Of a DNA stretch of 64,000 bases, positions 60,720 to 64,000 are shown in pieces. Below the pieces are notes generated by a model. It worked only from the letters and a program-made list of their open reading frames with translations. It had not been told where the DNA came from and made no database searches. The stretch is from assembly GCF_003833015.1 (NCBI RefSeq), contig NZ_RJLQ01000011.1:1-64000 (forward strand), given 5' to 3'. A program made the position numbers and the translations under genes. Within the stretch, counting starts at the first letter, position 1; every line of letters begins with the position of its first letter. This DNA comes from Clostridium sp. E02. GTDB taxonomy: Bacteria; Bacillota; Clostridia; Lachnospirales; Lachnospiraceae.

Positions 60720-61531
60720 GTCTAATTCTCTGCCGGCAAGAACCGGTGAACCATCCATTTTATTTTGAAGAACTGGGAGTACGGATTTTTTCTTCTCAGG
60801 AATTATGTTACGTGATCTATCACAATCCCCTTTTGGTTCGAAACCAGTTTGTGAATCAGCGTCTGATTGATTTCATCCAGGCTGACTTAGATATGACACA
60901 CCTTGCAGCAAAACTAGTGAATATGCAGCAAAGTGAAGAAGAGGATGAGGAGCTCCTTGTTACGATTCTTCAAGAGTGTGATTATTATCGTGGAACAGAG
61001 ATCAATCAGTTTCGCCAAAAGCTGGTGTCATATAAGCATATGACAGAGGCAAACTATTTGAAGGAAAAAGGGGATTTTTTATTCGAAGGCAGACAATATG
61101 GGAAAGCGGTATATGAATATCAAAAGATATTAGAACTTAAAAAGGGAAATCATGGAGAAGCTGCTTTTATGGCTAAAGTCTACAATAATCTTGGGGCTTG
61201 CTATGGCAGATTGTTTATGATGGAAAAAGCATATCGTTCTTTTATTAAATCCTTTGAACTTGTTAAAAACCAAGAAGTATTGAAACGAATCTATCATCTG
61301 CTTCAATGGAGTCCTTCTCTTAAACCAAAGGACTGTGTGACTTCTTTAATGACGGAAGCGCTAAAGCAGGAATGTGAAATAGAGAGGGAAAAGGCAGAAG
61401 GGATGGCTCAAAAGGCAGAAAGTCTAAAAAAACTAGACGAACTGTTTCAAAAAGACTCCATCCGACGTTTGGAAGGGGCAGGAGAACTGATTCAGAAATG
61501 GAAACAAGAATATCGTAATATAATGTCTTGA
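60716..61531 (+). CDS. TPR-containing protein of the Hsp70-like operon
   Basis: 271 residues. The N-terminal part (HPFYFEELGVRIFSSQELCYVIYHN) is a helical domain seen in hypothetical proteins of Lachnospiraceae. Residues ~125-195 hold two or three TPR-like units (GDFLFEGRQYGKAVYEYQKIL, VYNNLGACYGRLFMMEKAYRSF). The last ~60 residues are a charged coiled coil (REKAEGMAQKAESLKKLDELF). The start overlaps the Hsp70-like stop by 4 bases (ATGA), so production is coupled. TPR domains commonly bind Hsp70 proteins, so physical partnership is inferred. Function is unknown. Confidence 0.75.
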   Translation: MSLILCRQEPVNHPFYFEELGVRIFSSQELCYVIYHNPLLVRNQFVNQRLIDFIQADLDMTHLAAKLVNMQQSEEEDEELLVTILQECDYYRGTEINQFRQKLVSYKHMTEANYLKEKGDFLFEGRQYGKAVYEYQKILELKKGNHGEAAFMAKVYNNLGACYGRLFMMEKAYRSFIKSFELVKNQEVLKRIYHLLQWSPSLKPKDCVTSLMTEALKQECEIEREKAEGMAQKAESLKKLDELFQKDSIRRLEGAGELIQKWKQEYRNIMS

Positions 61532-61556
61532 CAAAACAAACAAAAGCCACTATCAT
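61528..61556 (+). promoter_or_regulatory. Promoter of the T-box-valS transcript
   Basis: TTGACA (61528-61533), 17 bases, TATCAT (61551-61556); the -35 overlaps the stop codon of the TPR gene. Transcription begins near 61563. Confidence 0.75.
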
Positions 61557-61562
61557 TACTAA

Positions 61563-61814
61563 GTATAAGAAAAAGGTAGAGATGAAGAGGAGTACGTTTA
61601 TAGCCCTGAAAGAGAAAATCGTCCAATGGCTGAAAGGCGATTAAGGTAGTTATAGGTGGAAGGTAGCTTCGGAACTGGGAAACTGAATGAGTAGTAAGTT
61701 TTCACGCCTGGCAGCGTTAAAAGCCCCAAGAGATATGACAGCAGCTGTCATTGAAAAAAGGTGGTACCGCGTTAATTCGCCCTTTGCATCCCAGGATGCA
61801 GGGGGCTTTTTTTA
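61563..61814 (+). ncRNA. T-box riboswitch controlling valS
   Basis: The leader contains the T-box core AAGGTGGTACCGCG at 61758-61771, whose GGTA/TGGT portion reads the tRNA acceptor end. A terminator follows: TGCATCC (61785-61791) with GGATGCA (61794-61800), extended by GCCC/GGGGGC and seven Ts. Upstream is stem I, with AGAGGAGTACG- and GGCTGAAAGGCG-type elements. The specifier is tentatively GTA at 61663-61665 in GAAGGTAGC, a valine codon matching the downstream gene. Uncharged tRNA-Val would favour read-through into valS. Confidence 0.93.
61779..61814 (+). terminator. T-box terminator hairpin
   Basis: A GC-rich stem (GCCCTTTGCATCC against GGATGCAGGGGGC) followed by TTTTTTT. It is the off state of the T-box switch. 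Confidence 0.9.
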
Positions 61815-61887
61815 TCTCGTGCAGGATTCACATGCTGCTAGCCCTCTGCCAAAAACCATATATAATTACCCAATAAAGGAGATAAAT

Positions 61888-64000
61888 ATGAAAGAGTTAG
61901 AAAAGACTTATGATCCTTCCGGGATCGAAGGAAAACTTTATCAAAAGTGGTTGGATAAAAAATATTTCCATGCAAAACCAAATCCTGATAAAAAGCCATT
62001 TACCATTATTATGCCTCCCCCTAATATAACAGGACATCTTCACATGGGACATGCCCTTGATAATACGATGCAGGATATTTTGGTGCGTTACAAGAGAATG
62101 CAAGGATTTGAAACCCTGTGGCAGCCTGGTACGGATCATGCAGCCATAGCAACGGAAGTGAAAGTGGTCGATAGTTTAAAGAAGCTTGGAATAGACAAAG
62201 AAGAGTTAGGCAGGGATGGCTTCTTGGAAAAATGCTGGGATTGGAAGAAAGAGTATGGAGGCAAAATTGTAAACCAGTTGCACCGAATCGGTTCTTCTGC
62301 GGATTGGGATAGAGAACGTTTCACCATGGATGAGGGCTGTTCAAAGGCGGTTCAGGAAGTGTTTATAAAGCTCTATGAAAAAGGATATATTTACAAAGGA
62401 TCCCGGATCGTCAACTGGTGTCCGGTATGCCAGACTTCGATTTCAGATGCAGAAGTTGATCATGAAGATCAAAATGGATTTTTCTGGCATATTAAATATC
62501 CCATTGCAGGGGAAGATGGCAGATATGTAGAGATCGCAACCACCAGACCAGAGACTCTGCTTGGAGATACGGCAGTTGCAGTTAATCCGGAAGATATGCG
62601 TTACAAAGACTTGATCGGGAAAAGTCTGAAACTTCCACTGACAGATCGGGAGATTCCTGTAATTGCAGATTCTTATGTAGATAAAGAATTTGGAACCGGA
62701 TGTGTAAAAATTACCCCTGCCCATGACCCAAATGACTTTGAGGTAGGAAAAAGACACAATCTGGAAGAACTCATTATTATGAACGATGATGCTACAATCT
62801 GTTTACCTGGCAGCAAATATCATGGAATGGATCGCTACGAAGCAAGAAAAGCGATGGTTAAGGATTTAGATGACTTAGGGCTTTTGGTTAAAGTAGTTCC
62901 TCATGACCATGCGGTTGGAATCCATGATCGCTGTAAAACTACGGTAGAGCCTATGGTAAAGCAGCAGTGGTTTGTAAAGATGGAAGAGATGGCGAAACCT
63001 GCCATTGAAGCATTAAAAAGCGGGGAATTAAAATTTATACCAGAACGTTTTGATAAAATTTATCTTCACTGGTTAGAGAACATTCGTGACTGGTGTATTT
63101 CCAGACAGTTGTGGTGGGGACACCGTATTCCGGCTTATTATTGCAAGGATTGTCATGAAATTATTGTATCAAAAGACACTCCGGATGTATGCCCGCATTG
63201 CAAAGGGACAACGATTGAACAAGATGAAGACACCCTTGATACTTGGTTCTCATCTGCACTCTGGCCTTTCTCAACATTAGGGTGGCCGGAAGAAACAGAA
63301 GATTATAATTACTTCTATCCTACGGATGTTTTAGTGACTGGATATGATATTATATTTTTCTGGGTAATTCGAATGGTATTTTCTGGAATTGAACAGACTG
63401 GGAAGCTTCCGTTTCATACGGCACTAATACACGGACTTGTTCGAGATTCCGAAGGAAGAAAAATGAGTAAATCACTTGGAAATGGAATTGACCCATTGGA
63501 AGTAATTGATAAATACGGTGCAGATGCACTCCGGATGACACTAATTACAGGGAACGCACCAGGCAATGATATGCGCTTTTATTGGGAACGGGTGGAAGCT
63601 AGCAGGAATTTTGCCAATAAAGTTTGGAATGCGTCTCGTTTTATCATGATGAATATTGAAAAAGTACCAGAAGCTATGGTAGAACTATCTGAACTTACCA
63701 TTGCGGACCGGTGGATCCTTTCAAAGGGAAATCATTTAATAAAAGAAGTGACAGAAAACTTAGATAAGTATGAGCTTGGAATTGCATTGCAGAAGATCTA
63801 TGACTTTATATGGGAAGAATTCTGTGACTGGTATATTGAGATGGTGAAACCAAGACTTTGGAACGAAGAAGATGTCACGAGAGCGGCGGCTATTTGGACC
63901 TTAAAGACAGTTCTGATTCAATCATTAAAATTACTTCACCCTTACATGCCGTTTTTAACAGAGGAAATCTTCTGCAATCTGCAGGATGAAGAAGAATCCA
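61888..64000 (+). CDS. valS: Valyl-tRNA synthetase (3' end outside window)
   Basis: At least 704 codons, open to the window edge. [15 protein letters not shown] at about 43-57 contains the HIGH motif (HMGH), KMSKS is at about 525-529, and CxxC pairs with CPHCKG form a zinc-binding insert near residue 420-440. The editing domain with [15 protein letters not shown] is intact. It charges tRNA-Val. AAAGGAG precedes the ATG. It is controlled by the T-box upstream. The C-terminal coiled coil expected in this family lies beyond the edge. Confidence 0.97.
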   Translation, partial: MKELEKTYDPSGIEGKLYQKWLDKKYFHAKPNPDKKPFTIIMPPPNITGHLHMGHALDNTMQDILVRYKRMQGFETLWQPGTDHAAIATEVKVVDSLKKLGIDKEELGRDGFLEKCWDWKKEYGGKIVNQLHRIGSSADWDRERFTMDEGCSKAVQEVFIKLYEKGYIYKGSRIVNWCPVCQTSISDAEVDHEDQNGFFWHIKYPIAGEDGRYVEIATTRPETLLGDTAVAVNPEDMRYKDLIGKSLKLPLTDREIPVIADSYVDKEFGTGCVKITPAHDPNDFEVGKRHNLEELIIMNDDATICLPGSKYHGMDRYEARKAMVKDLDDLGLLVKVVPHDHAVGIHDRCKTTVEPMVKQQWFVKMEEMAKPAIEALKSGELKFIPERFDKIYLHWLENIRDWCISRQLWWGHRIPAYYCKDCHEIIVSKDTPDVCPHCKGTTIEQDEDTLDTWFSSALWPFSTLGWPEETEDYNYFYPTDVLVTGYDIIFFWVIRMVFSGIEQTGKLPFHTALIHGLVRDSEGRKMSKSLGNGIDPLEVIDKYGADALRMTLITGNAPGNDMRFYWERVEASRNFANKVWNASRFIMMNIEKVPEAMVELSELTIADRWILSKGNHLIKEVTENLDKYELGIALQKIYDFIWEEFCDWYIEMVKPRLWNEEDVTRAAAIWTLKTVLIQSLKLLHPYMPFLTEEIFCNLQDEEES

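Overview
The window is dense, AT-rich bacterial chromosome with short intergenic gaps, strong purine-rich ribosome binding sites and consensus SigA promoters. It encodes an alpha/beta-type small acid-soluble spore protein, [FeFe]-hydrogenase maturases, an anaerobic (cbi-type) cobalamin pathway, a T-box in front of valS, and DUF5717/DUF5716-type proteins. Together these point to an anaerobic, endospore-forming Clostridia member, most likely Lachnospiraceae-like. The genus cannot be fixed from sequence alone.

Layout. 1-350: the 3' tail of what looks like a transposase, then a promoter region. 350-2430: two tandem CobW/G3E-type GTPases, the first with a tandem His/Cys-rich metal-binding insert. 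2480-5300: a membrane-anchored polysaccharide deacetylase-like protein, divergent from a D-Ala-D-Ala carboxypeptidase. 5500-17800: a complete-looking Ter (tellurite resistance type) stress island. It holds two phosphoribosyltransferase-type proteins, a CitE/HpcH-like lyase and a HAD phosphatase (these last two on the opposite strand), a YceG-like protein, TelA, three TerD paralogues and a Ca2+-type P-ATPase. 17850-20465: a PadR-controlled envelope cassette (PspC, PadR, HAAS/DUF1700, DUF4097, PspC) behind a consensus promoter covered by palindromes. 20540-20760: a spore protein gene.

20780-39060: cobalamin biosynthesis. The first block is cbiD-L-F-G-H-JE-T-A, cobT, cobU. A hydrogenase block follows (TM1266-like regulator, hydG, hydF). 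The second cobalamin block is cobS, a shortened cobU paralogue, cbiB, cobD, cbiP, cbiC. Together these cover most steps from cobalt-factor/precorrin-2 to cobalamin. No cobaltochelatase, adenosyltransferase, cobalt transporter or B12 riboswitch is visible here.

39070-44750: CYTH and DJ-1 family proteins, then a lipoprotein solute-binding protein next to a membrane GGDEF-EAL protein. 44780-51220: the classical proteostasis run tig-clpP-clpX-lon-engB. 51200-53880: a polar amino-acid ABC transporter. 53875-55765 (minus strand): a small membrane protein, a DUF4364 protein and malic enzyme. 55900-61530: a three-gene cluster of a 1190-aa repeat protein, an Hsp70-like protein and a TPR protein. 61528-64000: a T-box leader and valS, cut by the window edge.

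The best candidates for little-described biology are the Ter island in this inverted arrangement with a calcium pump, and the DUF5717 / Hsp70-like / TPR triad at 55.9-61.5 kb.
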